Assembly (NCBI GenBank): GCA_023614405.1
Contig: CM042697.1
Span: 469,322,792 to 469,386,791 of the forward strand
Reading direction: 5' to 3'
DNA length: 64,000 bases
From: Avena insularis
Lineage: Eukaryota; Streptophyta; Magnoliopsida; Poales; Poaceae
Position 1 is the stretch's first letter; each line of letters starts with the position of its first letter. Of the stretch, positions 42,990-54,403 are shown in pieces. The notes beneath the pieces were generated by a model that was not told the origin of the DNA, did not search any database, and saw only the letters and a list, made by a program, of their open reading frames with translations. The position numbers and the translations under genes were made by a program.

Positions 42990-44136
42990 CACTAGTGGAA
43001 AAGGGGCATCAAGTCCCGGTTTGTAAGGGCCTTTAGTCCTGATTTTGCACTTGGGACTGCAAAATCGGGACTAAAGGCCCCTATCTCTAGGCTCGGTTTG
43101 TTACAATCCGGAACTAGAGGCCATCGCATGGACGTTTTTGCATGGCCTTTTTGCAGCGGGGCACGAAGGACCTTTAGTCCCGGGTCGTAATATGACCCTG
43201 GACTAAAGATTTTTTTTTCAATTTTTTTAATTTATTTTTCGAATTTTGTGTTTTATTTTTTCTTGAACTTTTGAATTGTTTGACTCGTAATCCTCTCACT
43301 TGAAACATTTTTAGCACTAAGTATATTTAATATTAGGTCAAATTACACTTGTGGTCAACCTTTCCGGTCGGTCACTCATCCTAACACTACTCCATCCTCA
43401 GCACGTTTAACTTCTTTGTTCTATCAGGATGTCCTTGCGTGAAGCCCATTTGTACCGTGTTGTCAACACTACCATATCAATCCTATTAACCCATATCAAT
43501 ATGCCATACATCTTTATTTTTTAAAATTATAAATAACTATTTTAGTAAACAACAATAAATAAGTAATAATAATATTTTAATACAATGAAAGTAAAAAAAT
43601 AAATAAAATAATATTTTATTCATTTTTGCCATTTAGTTCATTTAATATGGCATAAATAATATCTTTAAATCTGTAAATCGAAATTCGATAAATAATATAT
43701 CCATAATTATCATAAAAATGTGAGGAATCCAAATATGGAATAAATAAAATTGCAAAAATAATAATTTTTTAAATAACTTTTTCTTTTCCAATTTTAAAAA
43801 TTTAAAATAATCCAAAACGGTCTAAGGCTGTTGAAATCGAACTCACAATTTTTTCCGCACATTTTGATAGGTTGTACATTTTTTCGACATCGTACGCAAA
43901 AGTTATAGCCATTTTAATTTTTCATGCCACGGCATGGACCCCTTTAGTCACGACCTGGGACTAAAGAGTGTTGCCCGTGCGACCCGGGACTAAAGGTTCG
44001 AAACGATCCGGGACTAGAGTTTTCTAGTGCTCCTAGCCACCGAAAACGGTACGAACCGGATACTAGTCCCGACATGTAATAAATCGGAAATAGTGTTAGA
44101 CTCTGGACCGAACCAAAGACGTTTTTTCTACTAGTG
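42990..44136 (-). mobile_element. CACTA-like element, sister of 35642-37077 in inverse orientation
   Basis: Starts CACTAGTGGAAAAGGGG and ends ttttttctactagtg, with clustered TTTAGTCCCGG-type words near both ends. The flanking triplets are acg/act. It lies inside module B; modules A and C lack it. It carries the 5S-like block at 43352-43432 on the minus strand and lacks the internal MITE of its sister. Confidence 0.8.
43352..43432 (-). repeat. 5S-rRNA-derived block (second copy)
   Basis: Read on the minus strand: gaagttaaacgtgctgagg, gagtagtgttagg, ggatgagtgacc. The C-box region has one change relative to the first copy (tgggtgacc to tgagtgacc). Flanking sequence on both sides is shared with the sister element, so the block was present before the two copies separated. 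Confidence 0.75.
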
Positions 44137-44661
44137 ACTATTTATATTATCGATGGAATCATTGTGTCAGAAACCGTTAACTAGAAATGATCAAAACGCG
44201 GGTGATCGTACTACATCAGTGCAGGTTACAGGTATTAGTCTGCATTATTGGCATGTGCCTGCCTGTCTGCCTATTTTTCATGCACATTTGGGAATTTCCA
44301 GGTTAGAACAGATGTGAAAGGAAACACGAAGAAATGGAATTTCCGAATTTTTATATGCAGCAAGGTGTGTTAATGTACTTGTATATACATGGCACCTACA
44401 TGCCGTGTCAACACGACCACAGCTCATATTTCTCTAATTTTCCTAGTCAACCGGTGCCAACACCCTCCAAGAAATTGAATACAAGCCGTCACATAGCACC
44501 TACAGAGATCTCTAAAAACTCTTGCAAGACATGAATTGCAGTCCAAGTCCATGAACAATACTACAGGCTAGCTCCTAGCTGGGCAGCTACGAACTGTGAG
44601 TTGATGAAGACCTCAAGTCATGCGTCGCACTGCCATGCATGCATGCATCAATGCGTGGAGC

Positions 44662-44676
44662 AATACTGAAAGGCAG
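44662..44676 (+). repeat. 15-bp LINE target site duplication, left
   Basis: aatactgaaaggcag, identical to 52045-52059. Variable-length duplications of this size are typical of target-primed reverse transcription. Confidence 0.9.
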
Positions 44677-44876
44677 GAACGTGCGCACCGAAGACAGAAC
44701 AACGAAATGGACTACGCGAGAGAACCTCCCTTGCCACGGTCGCTCCAGGCCGTGGCGCCCAACCCCCCCGCCCTAACGGCAGCACTCCCCGCCCATGTGC
44801 CTGATTCCCCGTAGCCCCAAGATCCGCCGCTCCGGCTGGGCTCGAGATCCTCTTCGGGTCAATTACTCCGGATCTG

Positions 44877-47800
44877 GTGGCAGGATCTCGCCGCTGGAGC
44901 GTTGATGGCCTGTGCTGCGCGCCGCAGCAAGCGCTGGCGGCCTCCCCCTCTTCGCTTTCAAGGGCCTCGGAGGCGATTGGGGCGTGCTCTGCCGCGGCCG
45001 CAGGTCTAGAGGCCTCGGCAGCTAGTCTGATGGCGGAGCTGCCCCCTCCACCACCTCTCTTGCCTGGGGTGGTGCCCCAGGTCTTTGCCGGCCATCAAGG
45101 CTTGTCGTCCGCGGCGGTGGTGGACTCTGCGGCGCCCCGGCTCCGGTCAGTTATCGTTGCCCCAATTGGCCGGGATTCGAATTTATGCCATGGGATCCCC
45201 CGATTCGGGAAGAGAGCTGGAAAGAAGTGAAGCCCAAATTTTGGTGGAGGCGTGTTAATTCTTCCCCCTCTGGTCGGACGCGTGCTGCGAGGAGACAGAG
45301 GAATCAATGGACCAAGACTGGTTCCTTCTCAAATCATCTAAAGGATCTCTGCTTTCGCTACCTCTCTCCGCTGCATTTTGTCCGTCAGTGTTCTAGTGAG
45401 GTGCGTTGTGTCCATTGCAAGCGCCTTGGCCACATTGCCAGGAGCTGCCCTCATAAAAGCCAGCCGCCGCCTCCTCCCCTTCGCTTTAGACCACCTGCTC
45501 TTGCTTGCTCGTCGCTGCCGCAAGGCTCGGTCCCTCTGCCACCCCTGACCACCGCGTCGCTGCCGGGGTCACAGTTGCGGCGGCCTGGGACCTTCCACAT
45601 GCAGCGGGACAGGCATGACCTGGGGCCTGGGCTGCCGGCCAGCCGTCCGCTCGAGGAGTACAGCTCCTCTGTGAGCACTCCGGCCATGGAGGAGGACGCG
45701 TACGAGATGCGCCGCACGCACCTCACCGTCCTCGTCTCCGACTCTCGCATCAACATCAGCACAGGCTCCATCGCCAAGGCCATCCAGCTGGACATGGGCT
45801 TCGCCTACGAGGACATCCACGTGTCCGCTACCTTCCCCGATGACTTCCTGGTGCGCTTGTGGAGCCTGGCGAGGCGACCTGGTGTCTGGCGACGCTCGAT
45901 GCAGCTCAGGCGCGGAAGCATGGTCTTCAAGACGTGGTCCCCGATGGCGAGGGGGCGACCGCAGACGTGGAGGTACTACTGCCGCGTCGTCATCGAAGGT
46001 GCGCCTCTCAGCGCGAGGAACGACGGCGACACAATCAAGGTCATACTGGGCGGCGCGTGCGAGCTCGACCACGTCGAGAGGCGCTCCGTCCTGAAGGACA
46101 ACACCGCGGGCCTTTTCGTCTGGGTCTGTTCGCTTGACCCAGACAGAATCCCACGCATCAAGGCGCACTCCATCCTTGGCCGCATGCCGGCCAGGCGCGC
46201 TGGGCTGCCGGAGGGCACCCCGTCGGAGGAGGGATTGGACAACACACGCTACCACATCCTCCTTCATCTTGACTTGGTGAAGAATTACCGCCCCGTTCCA
46301 GAGGACGCTGATCGCCGTCCCCGGTCGGAGTGGCCCGCCATCTTCCACCGAGACTGGCAGTGGGGCGAGGAGGACGCTGTGCCTCTCCCAAGGACCAGGC
46401 CGGTTCGGAACCGGCTTGGGACCTCCAGCCACCACAAGGACGAGGAGGACCACGATGATCGCAGGGGGGCACCGACGCGCGCCGCCGCGGGAAAAACGCG
46501 CGCGAGGGCGGCGGTGGCAGCGAGGACTCAAGGCGTGATCGTGATCAAGGAAGACACCGGCATCGTCATGATAGAAGGCCAAGCCGGTCCCCAGACAGGA
46601 GGCGCCACGGGGACGTCAACCACGACGGCTCGCGCAGGCGCTCCAAGAGCCCGGTGTCGCGCGCTTTTGCCTCCAGCGAGAGCGACGCTGCAGGCATCGC
46701 TGGGAAAGATTGGGCGCCTGGGGTGCTCCTTCTGCCTGTGGTGCTGGAACAACCGCCGAGGGGCCGCGCGCGGCAGCAGCGGAGCGGGTCAAGCACGCCG
46801 ACCGGGTCCTTGGCCCGGGGCGCGACGCCATCGCCTCCTCGCGCCAATCATCAGGACAGCGGCAGCCCCATGCAGGTCTCGCCGTCACCAGGGTCGCGAC
46901 ACCAACTGCTGGACGGGGGCGACCTCATGCTGTGCTCCCCCACCGGCGCCCCGCTCGACTTGGCAGGCCTGCCTCAGGGCTGCTTGGCGCTGGGCGTCCC
47001 TTGGGCAGCTTCGTCCTCGGCGGCTCCTCAAGTTCAGCTGGCAAACGTCTTCCCTGACGACTGGTCTGCCAATATCGTGCCGGCAGACGCGGGCGCGGAG
47101 GTGGAAGTTGCAAACGCAATGACTGGCTCCACCGGGCAGCAAGCCTTCTCGGCAACGCCGGCGCCAGTCTTCGGCTGGGGTGAGATGCTCCTGGAGCGGT
47201 CAGGTGACCACGTCCCTTCGTCCCAGGCAGTCCTAGCCTGGAATGGTGCTTGGCTAAATAGCCCGACAGCAACGGCCTCTCTTGCTCAGGCACAAGCGCA
47301 TGATGCTACTGATCAAGATGGGGCGCTGTTTGTCCATGACTTCGGTGTGCAGCCTCCTGGTCTGGGCTGCGCATCAGCTAACACCCAAATTGCTGAGAGG
47401 ACAGTGTATGAGATTGGTGAGTACAGATCGCTGCAGCTTCGGGACATCTTTGCTTCGCCACCGCAGGGCCTGCGGCAGACCATGCAGCCTCCAAGGCAAA
47501 CGCCCTCGCCGGACCAGTCTTCAGAGGATCTGGACGACGAGCAGCTTCTCCATGTCACACTCAAGTCCAATGCACTGAAAGCGCTGCGGGAGGCAAATCT
47601 GTACGACCATGGGACAGTGGAGGAGGTTACTTCCGGGGTGGCCGAGTTGCACGTGCAGACTGCGAAGCCTTCTCTGCTTGGGCGGATCATGGGGAAGCTG
47701 TCACCATCTCTGCTTGGTCTTCCTAGCCTGACAGCCACAAGCAAAACCAAGCTAAACAGAATGAATCTAGCTACCTCCTCCTCTTCATCAGCATCAAGAA

Positions 47801-48069
47801 GAAGCGAGCGCCCGGCGACCAAAGCCTCCACGATGTTGACTGCTAGAAAGGCTCAAGCGAGCGCATGCAAGCAGCTTGGACTGATCCGCCACGAGGACGA
47901 GTTCGACGACGACGTCCGTGAGCAATACCTTAGGCTGTTCCAGCAGGAACTCACGCACGAGCATCTCCAGAGCCTGGAAGCACTGACTGAGGCTACCAGC
48001 AGGCTAGCTTTCGTGATCCCAGAAGGCCAGCTTACAGAGTTCCTCAGGGAGTCCACGGTGGTGGATTAG
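44877..48069 (+). pseudogene. LINE ORF1 (DUF4283/zinc-knuckle RNA-binding protein), frameshifted
   Basis: The N-terminal part reads in one frame from about 44877 and shifts near 45180 to the frame of WKEVKPKFWWRR. Two CCHC knuckles follow at about 45350-45450: the first reads CFRYLSPLHFVRQC, with Tyr in place of the second Cys; the second, CVHCKRLGHIARSC, is intact. The DUF4283 (RRM-like) region spans about 45700-46250, followed by a linker with IPRIKAHSILGRMPARRAG. A further frameshift lies between about 46450 and 46650. The C-terminal part (46654-48069) ends with RRSERPATK and a helical tail typical of plant L1 ORF1. ORF1 proteins bind LINE RNA and form the RNP; this copy could not be made whole. 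Confidence 0.8.
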
Positions 48070-48309
48070 CGGGTTCCACCCGTCTTGCCTGTCGCCGCAC
48101 CATGATGGATTGTATTACTGTTTCCTTAGTTGTGCCGAAGGGTGCCGCCGCCTTTACCTGTAGCCGGCGCGGCAAGCTCCGGCTTACTCCATTCACTGTT
48201 GCATCCAGCGGCATCCGCTTGCAACCGCTAGCTATGCTGTGCCCAGGACTCGCCATTACCTATAGCCGGCGAATACCTCTGCATGTGCACCTCTGTCGTT
48301 TCTATAACC

Positions 48310-51300
48310 ATGTTATCACAACTTAAACTGCTGAGCTGGAACGTCCGTGGGCTAAACGACCGTGCACGTCGAATTGTGGTTAGAGAACTGGCGGCATGCA
48401 CACGCTGCTCCATTCTCTGTATCCAGGAGTCTAAACTCGCAAGCCTCTCGGACAACAACCGTAATGACATCGTCGGGCAAACGCTCAAAGGGCATGCATT
48501 TCTACCTGCCTCTGGCACGAGAGGTGGGGTAATCATGTTCAGGCGTGATGACACCCTAACTACCACCAACATCCTTGTGGCTAACTTCTCCGTCACCGTG
48601 ACCTTTCTAGACCAATCTAGCAATCTCTCCTAGACGCTTACCGTGGTTTACGGTCCTTCTGAGGATGAACGCAAACAGGCTTTCCTCAACGAGATTATCA
48701 GCATCCACAATCAAGTGGACGACCCATGGCTGCTGATAGGCGATTTCAACATGATCCTGCACGACGAAGATAAAAACAATCGGAGAGTCAACAGGCGTTG
48801 GATGAGACGTTTCAAAGAGGCCCTTGACCTTAGCTTCCTCAGGGAAATTAAGTTAGTCGGCAGACGCTACACCTGGAGCAACGAGCAGCCTGAGCCCACT
48901 CTGGTCAGGCTGGACCGTGCTTTCTGCAACTCTGAACGGGATGACCTGTACCCCGCGGCAAAACTACTCCCGCAAGCCTCGTCAATGTCTGACCATTGCC
49001 CACTTTTTCTGGTGCAATACCTGGTGATCAAAACGGCGCCGCGTTTCAGCTTTGAGACTTTTTGGCCTCTGCTTGAGGGGTACACCTTGGTGGTGGAAAG
49101 GTCCTGGAACGAGCCCTGCGCTTTCACCAACCAGTTCGCAATACTAGATTGCAAGCTAAAAAGACTAGCTAAGCACTTGGCAATTTGGGCCAAGAACTAT
49201 GTGGGTGACATCAGGAAGCAAATGCTTATTGGACAGGACATCATTCTACGCCCTGACACTGCACAAGAAACAAGACAGCTTACGGTGGGAGAAAGGGAGT
49301 TGCGGTCCTGCCTCAAATCAAGAGCGGTTGGCCTCGCAGTCATTAACAGAATCAAGGCAAGGCAAAGAGCAAAAATCAAGTGGCTTAAGCTGGGGGATGC
49401 AAACACAAAATTCTTCCATGCGAGAGCGGCCCATCGCAGGCAGAAAAACAAAATACAATCCCTGCAATCTGAGACTGGGGTAGCTACCTCACCATCTGAA
49501 CTAGAAGAAGTAATCTACAACCACATGAACTCCATTGTTGGCACGCCCGCTATCTGCTCTCAAACTTTTAACTGGGAAATGCTGGGGCTACCAACCATGG
49601 AGCTTCAGGATCTTGAGGATCCGTTCTCCATGGAAGAGCTGAAGAGGGCTGTGTTCTCAACGGCGGCAGACAAAGCTCCAGGGCCTGATGGTTTCTCCGG
49701 AGGTTTCTTCAGGACATCTTGGAATGTGGCGAAGGAAGATCTGCTCAGGGCAATGAACAAGTTCTATGATCTAAATGACCCTTCCTTCGGGAATCTGAAT
49801 GTGGCGCATTTCTTTCTACTGCCAAAAAAAGATCAACCAACTGAAGCTGCACACTTTAGACCGATTAGTCTGATTCATGCCTTCGGAAAGCTCGTCTCAA
49901 AGATTCTGGCTTCTAGGCTACAACCCAAGTTGGATGGGTTGATCTCCCCGTGTCAGAGCGCTTTCATCTCGGGCAGAACCATCCAGGACAACTTCCTATA
50001 CGTTCAAAACTTGGCAAAACATTACCACAAGACCAAGACCCCAGTCCTGCTGATCAAGCTGGACATAGCCAAAGCCTTCGACACTGTCTCATGGGAATAC
50101 ATCCTTGAAATTCTAACAGCGCGTGGTTTCCCTCCAAGGTGGAGAGACTGGATTGTTATGCTCTTCAGGACGGCCAAATCAAGAGCCTTGGTCAACGGTG
50201 TGCTAGGCCGTTTGATCCAGCACCGCCGTGGTCTGAGGCAAGGGGACTCTCTATCCCCCTTTCTTTTTGACCTGGCCATGGATCCCATGCATAAATTGCT
50301 ACAGATAGCAACAGATGAAGGCGTCATCTCAAAGCTTCGCGGCAACATGGCAACCTTCAGGGCATCTCTGTACGCGGACGACGTTGCAATCTTCATCAAC
50401 CCCACATACGCAGACCTGAGTGGCCTAAAAATGATCCTTGAGAGCTTCGAGAAGGCAACTGGCCTAAAAACAAATCTTGCCAAAAGCTTCATCACTCCGA
50501 TAAGCTGTCAAGGCATAAACATCGAAGAGCTGGTGCATCAAGTCGGGATTCCGGTAGCACAATTCCCATGCAACTACCTAGGGATGCCCCTATCCATCAA
50601 ACAACTTACCAAGGCGGACTGGCAAATGCTGTTGGATAAAGTTGACCGCTACCTCGCCACCTGGAAAGCAAAAATGATGAGCAAAGCTGGGAGGCTAGAA
50701 ATGCTTAACTCGGTCCTGACATCCTTAGCCATCTACATGATGACTATAAACAAAATGCCCGCCTGGGTCAAGAAGGAGTTCGACCGAAGGAGAAGAGCCT
50801 GGCTGTGGGCAGGGGACTCATCCTGCAATGGGGGCAAATGCAGGGTAAGCTGGAAGATGGTGTGCAGACCAAAGGCTTTGGGGGGCCTTGGTGTTCATTG
50901 TGTCGAGGCCTTTGGAACAGCTCTAAGGATGAGATGGCTGTGGCAAAGATGGAAAGGGGCAAACAAACCATGGTCACACATGGCGCTGCCATAGAACATG
51001 AAGGACCGCGCGCTTTTCGCGGCGGCAACAAGAATCGTCCTGGGGGACGGGCATACAGCAAGATTCTGGACAGATAGATGGCTGTTTGATCAAGCCCCGT
51101 CAGAGATCGCTCCAGACATCTTCAAGATTTCGGTAAGAAAGAACCGCTTAGTTAATGAGGCGTTAAGCGGAGGCAGATGGATGATAGACCTGCGCCACCA
51201 CCTGGATGTGGTGCACCTGCCACAGCTCGTGAAACTAGCAGAGATGTTAGAGGTGATACAACTAAACAACCAACCAGACGACATTGAATGGAGATTCGGG

Positions 51301-51900
51301 GGCAATAAGACATACTCTGCCAAAATGGCATACCAGCTTCAGTTCATCGGGGCAGAAAATACGGACTACAAAAAGATTATCTGGAAAGGGTGGGCTCCGG
51401 CAAGATGCAAGTTCTTCATCTGGACTCTCATGCTGAACCGCGTCCTAACAGCAGACAAACTATTGCAAAGGCAGTGGTAGAACAACTATTTCTGCCCACT
51501 TTGTATCAGAAACTTGGAGACGGCCACACATCTTTTTTCTGAATGCGCGTTCAGCAGAACCATTTGGGAAAGATGTCGGCACACTTCCAGATGGACTCCC
51601 TCTGGACTCCCTCTGTCCACAAAGGTGGTTCGGAAAAGATCTCACCATCCAAGAATGGTATCGGTCAATGGTTGGTAAACAACCCAAGGATAAGCGAAGA
51701 AGTATACTCCCGACTGCACAACTAATAACCTGAGAAATTTGGAAAGAGCGCAACCGAAGAGTCTTCGAAAAAAAGGAAATGGAGCCAAACACCCTCATTA
51801 ATAAAATAAAAGAGGAAGCCAACGCCTGGATACTAGCTGGAGCACCGCTACCGCTAGTTGATCAATATGGAGGAGCTCCTTTTGACCCGGCTGAAATTCC
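48310..51900 (+). pseudogene. LINE ORF2 (endonuclease, reverse transcriptase, zf-RVT), with stops
   Basis: From the ATG at 48310 the apurinic-type endonuclease shows LLSWNVRGLND, CIQESK, VVYGPSEDE, LLIGDFNMIL and MSDHCPLF, interrupted by TAG at 48631-48633. The reverse transcriptase (about 49600-50450) has ADKAPGPDGFSG, LIKLDIAKAFDTVSW (motif A), GLRQGDSLSPFLF (motif B) and LYADDVAIF (motif C), all intact. Further stops are TAG at 50992-50994 and TAG at 51478-51480. The zf-RVT Cys/His motif (FCPLC...ETATHLFSEC) is at about 51490-51545. A frameshift plus a TGA near 51731 precede the last conserved piece (EEANAWILAGA, about 51808-51840). Catalytic residues survive although the frame does not. 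Confidence 0.9.
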
Positions 51901-52044
51901 TTTATATCCATTTTCTCTTGTTTCCTGTTTTTCCCTTATTTTGGTTAGCTTTCTCTCTAAGCTTGACCGCACTTTACCATTACTTTTGTACTGCTCCCCT
52001 ACTATTGCAATGAAATACAGCAGCTCGCCTGGCGTGATTCAAAA

Positions 52045-52059
52045 AATACTGAAAGGCAG
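52045..52059 (+). repeat. 15-bp LINE target site duplication, right
   Basis: aatactgaaaggcag, matching 44662-44676. Module B resumes directly afterwards. Confidence 0.9.
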
Positions 52060-52330
52060 AGCAGGGGCTGGGCAGGGCACGCCATGTGCAGGCAGAGGAG
52101 GCAGGAAGTGAAGGCTGAAAGGCAGAGCACGCCTGACTGTCAGCAGCTGCACGGACGGACGACGACCCGACCACAATGGTAACGGCCACGAGCAGGACGA
52201 CACCGTGGCCATCGGTGGCAAAGGTTGCATGGACGCGCCATCGGTGGCAAAGGTTAAACGTAGATCGGTTTCCCTGATCGCGAGAGTGGTCATCTTGCCT
52301 TCTGCTCGGGGAACAATGAGCTACATAGTG
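52060..52330 (-). repeat. Duplicated module, copy B (distal part)
   Basis: The reverse complement matches 29745-29895 of module A (tcacttcctgcctcctctgcctgcacatggcg, tgacagtcag, and the cgtccgtccgtg region). From 52331 to 52995 no gene is recognised; 52660-52870 is a pyrimidine-rich, exon-like stretch without a known product. Confidence 0.7.
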
Positions 52331-52995
52331 GCAAGTTAAAATGCAAGGCGACTGGGCGACATGTAGCAGCAGCACTGTGTTGCTGATCGAAGATATTTTG
52401 TTGAACCCATCGATGGGAATAAATTTTCCGGATGGGTTCTGGCAGTGTGTGTCGTCATGACTAAGATTGACTGTGAAACTGAAATTGTAGGGAGATATGC
52501 CTAGTTCAATCCAACACCATCAAAAAACAAAATTGGGCTAGGCCTCGAGCACGACTGCTCCAAAAATGACGGAGGAGAACAGTTTAAAAAATGAGAGAGG
52601 GAGAGAGAAAATTAGATGGGCTACATGTTAAATAGACTTGACATGTCAGTGACCGTGATTCAAACCGTTTCGCCCTCGGCTCCCTCATACCCCTCCCTCC
52701 TCTGGGTCCTCTCCATCGCCGCATCATCTCCACGCTCTTCCTCGCCCGTGTCGCGGTCGCCCTCTCGCTCGCTCGCGTCGTGGTCTCTCTCTTCCTCACG
52801 CGTCGTCGCTCTCGAACGAATCTGTGACACCGAGTTGGAGTTAAAAATCAGATTTTTTTTCCTCCTCCGGCAGCTGGATCTCTAGTGGCGCTGTTAGATA
52901 TTCTATGGCAGCCTTCGATCTGTCGAGGCAAGGTCATGGCCCATCTCCAATTGTGGTGGTGGCCGGAAGAGATATGATGCACGCCGGTGACATCC

Positions 52996-53004
52996 ATGAC
53001 AGGG
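52996..53004 (+). repeat. 9-bp target duplication of the second MULE, left (atgacaggg)
   Basis: Partner of atgataggg (54404-54412), differing at one base. The tandem copy at 56719-56727 keeps the unmutated atgacaggg. Confidence 0.7.
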
Positions 53005-54403
53005 GAGTAAATGACAAGAAACTACTACGGTTGCGCCACTCATGTAAAAAACTACCAGCTTAGTGTTTTTTACACATAAATACCACTTTTGTGATAGAGG
53101 TGTGACAGAAAAGTTTAATTCAGTGTATTTAGTCGTTAAACAGCCTACCTGACAGGTGAAGGCCGCTGTCATTGTCTACGTACCAGGGGCTTGATGGACA
53201 GGCTGAACGGCCGTTAGGGCGCGGTCAGCCAGTGCTCCACCGGCAGTACTCAGCTCCGTTCTCCTCCGCCGGTAAAGCTCCGCTCCCCGTGCAGCTCCCA
53301 ACTCCCGGCTCCACCCTAGCGATACAAATCACGCACAGCAAAGCACGCGCCTCCGCAGCGTGCGCGTAGCTCGCCGGATCCCCGCAGCTCCCGACCACGC
53401 CGCTCGGCCCCAGGTCCAATTTGCTGAACGCGTTCGACCAGCGGCCAACATCTAGGGGGCCGAAGCCACCATCATGCTCCTCCACGCTATCAACAACTCG
53501 CTTCGACGTCGACGGTGGTTCGCTCCGAATGCCGTTCGTGTTCCCGTCAAAGGTAGAGCGCTGGTGGTTCTAGCCGGCGTCGACGCGCGGTGCGCACTGC
53601 TGCAGCATGGCGAGCAGACGGGGGTACGAGAAGACGGCGGCCGGGTCACCAGCGAGCGGATCATCCGTCTAAGGCCGAGCGCGCTGCCGCACATGCGCGG
53701 TAGCTCCAGGTATGACCATAGAGCTACGACTCGGCCACGCCGCTGCTGGCCGGAGCTCGCCCGCCGCTGGGTAGAGCTCTGCCATGCTGCTAGCCGAAGC
53801 TCGCCAGCGCCCGTGTCGCTGCTTGCCGCGCCTCGGCTGGCCAGTGGCAGCCCTCGCCCTAAAGCAAGCTGGCAGCTGCACAGTTTGTGGCGTGGAGCTG
53901 ATGGATGGGTCGTACATGCGCGCAAGACCGCTAGCTAGCTCCGGCCGACGCCACCACCACCTACTCGTACGACCATGCCACTTCTAGCAGCTCCCGCGTC
54001 TGTGCCGCTGCAGCTCACACGTGCCTACACAGATGCAGCTCTTCCGTGCCCGCGCCCTACAGCCTGCATCATAGCTCGCACGCGCCCTTGCAGCTTGCGT
54101 CGGAGCTCACCCATGTCCACTCTCGTGTAGCTTGCCACGCACACGCCCCGCAGCTCGCCACGACCGAACGGCTCTATTAACCCGCTCTTGTCGTCCGCCC
54201 TAACGGTCGTTCCCTCCGTCCGTCAAGTCTTTGCCACGTTAACACTGACAGCGGCTTCCATCTGCCAGTAAAGCTGCACACTGAATTAGAGTTTTCTGTC
54301 ACACTTCTACCATAAAAGTGGTTTTTATTATGTGTTAAAAACCCTAAGATGATAACTTTTTGACAAAAGTGACGCAAATGTGGTAGTTTCTTTTCATTTT
54401 CTT
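53005..54403. mobile_element. MULE with ~215-bp TIRs and GC-rich interior
   Basis: Left TIR (about 53005-53220) and right TIR (about 54185-54403) are alignable inverted repeats: gagtaaatgacaagaaactac versus, inverted, aagaaaatgaaaagaaactac, then tgtgacagaaaa, aattcagtgt, gccgctgtca and ggccgttagggc. Nine-bp duplications flank it. The interior (53220-54185) is GC-rich with cagctcg/gcagctc words and overlapping open frames on both strands, none of a recognised family. It is probably a second Pack-MULE or a simple non-autonomous MULE. Confidence 0.75.

Larger units (their letters stand above)
42933..44661 (-). repeat. Duplicated module, copy B (proximal part)
   Basis: Reverse complement of the module A/C sequence, broken by the CACTA-like element (42990-44136). 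The matching outer part is displaced to about 52060-52330 by the LINE. Landmarks are gaaaccgttaactagaaatgatcaaaacgcg, catgccgtgtcaacac, and caagtcatgcgtcgcac. Confidence 0.8.
44677..52044 (+). mobile_element. L1-clade LINE, full length, disabled (7368 bp)
   Basis: Bounded by an identical 15-bp target duplication, with GC-rich 5' leader, ORF1, ORF2 and a short A-rich end (caaaa) after aatgaaatac. It is inserted in module B in the plus orientation. ORF1 has frameshifts and ORF2 has at least four stops plus a frameshift, so it is not autonomous now, but long intact stretches suggest a fairly young insertion. Confidence 0.9.

Noticed and set aside
45569..46582. 337-codon minus-strand frame
   Set aside because: Antisense shadow of LINE ORF1.
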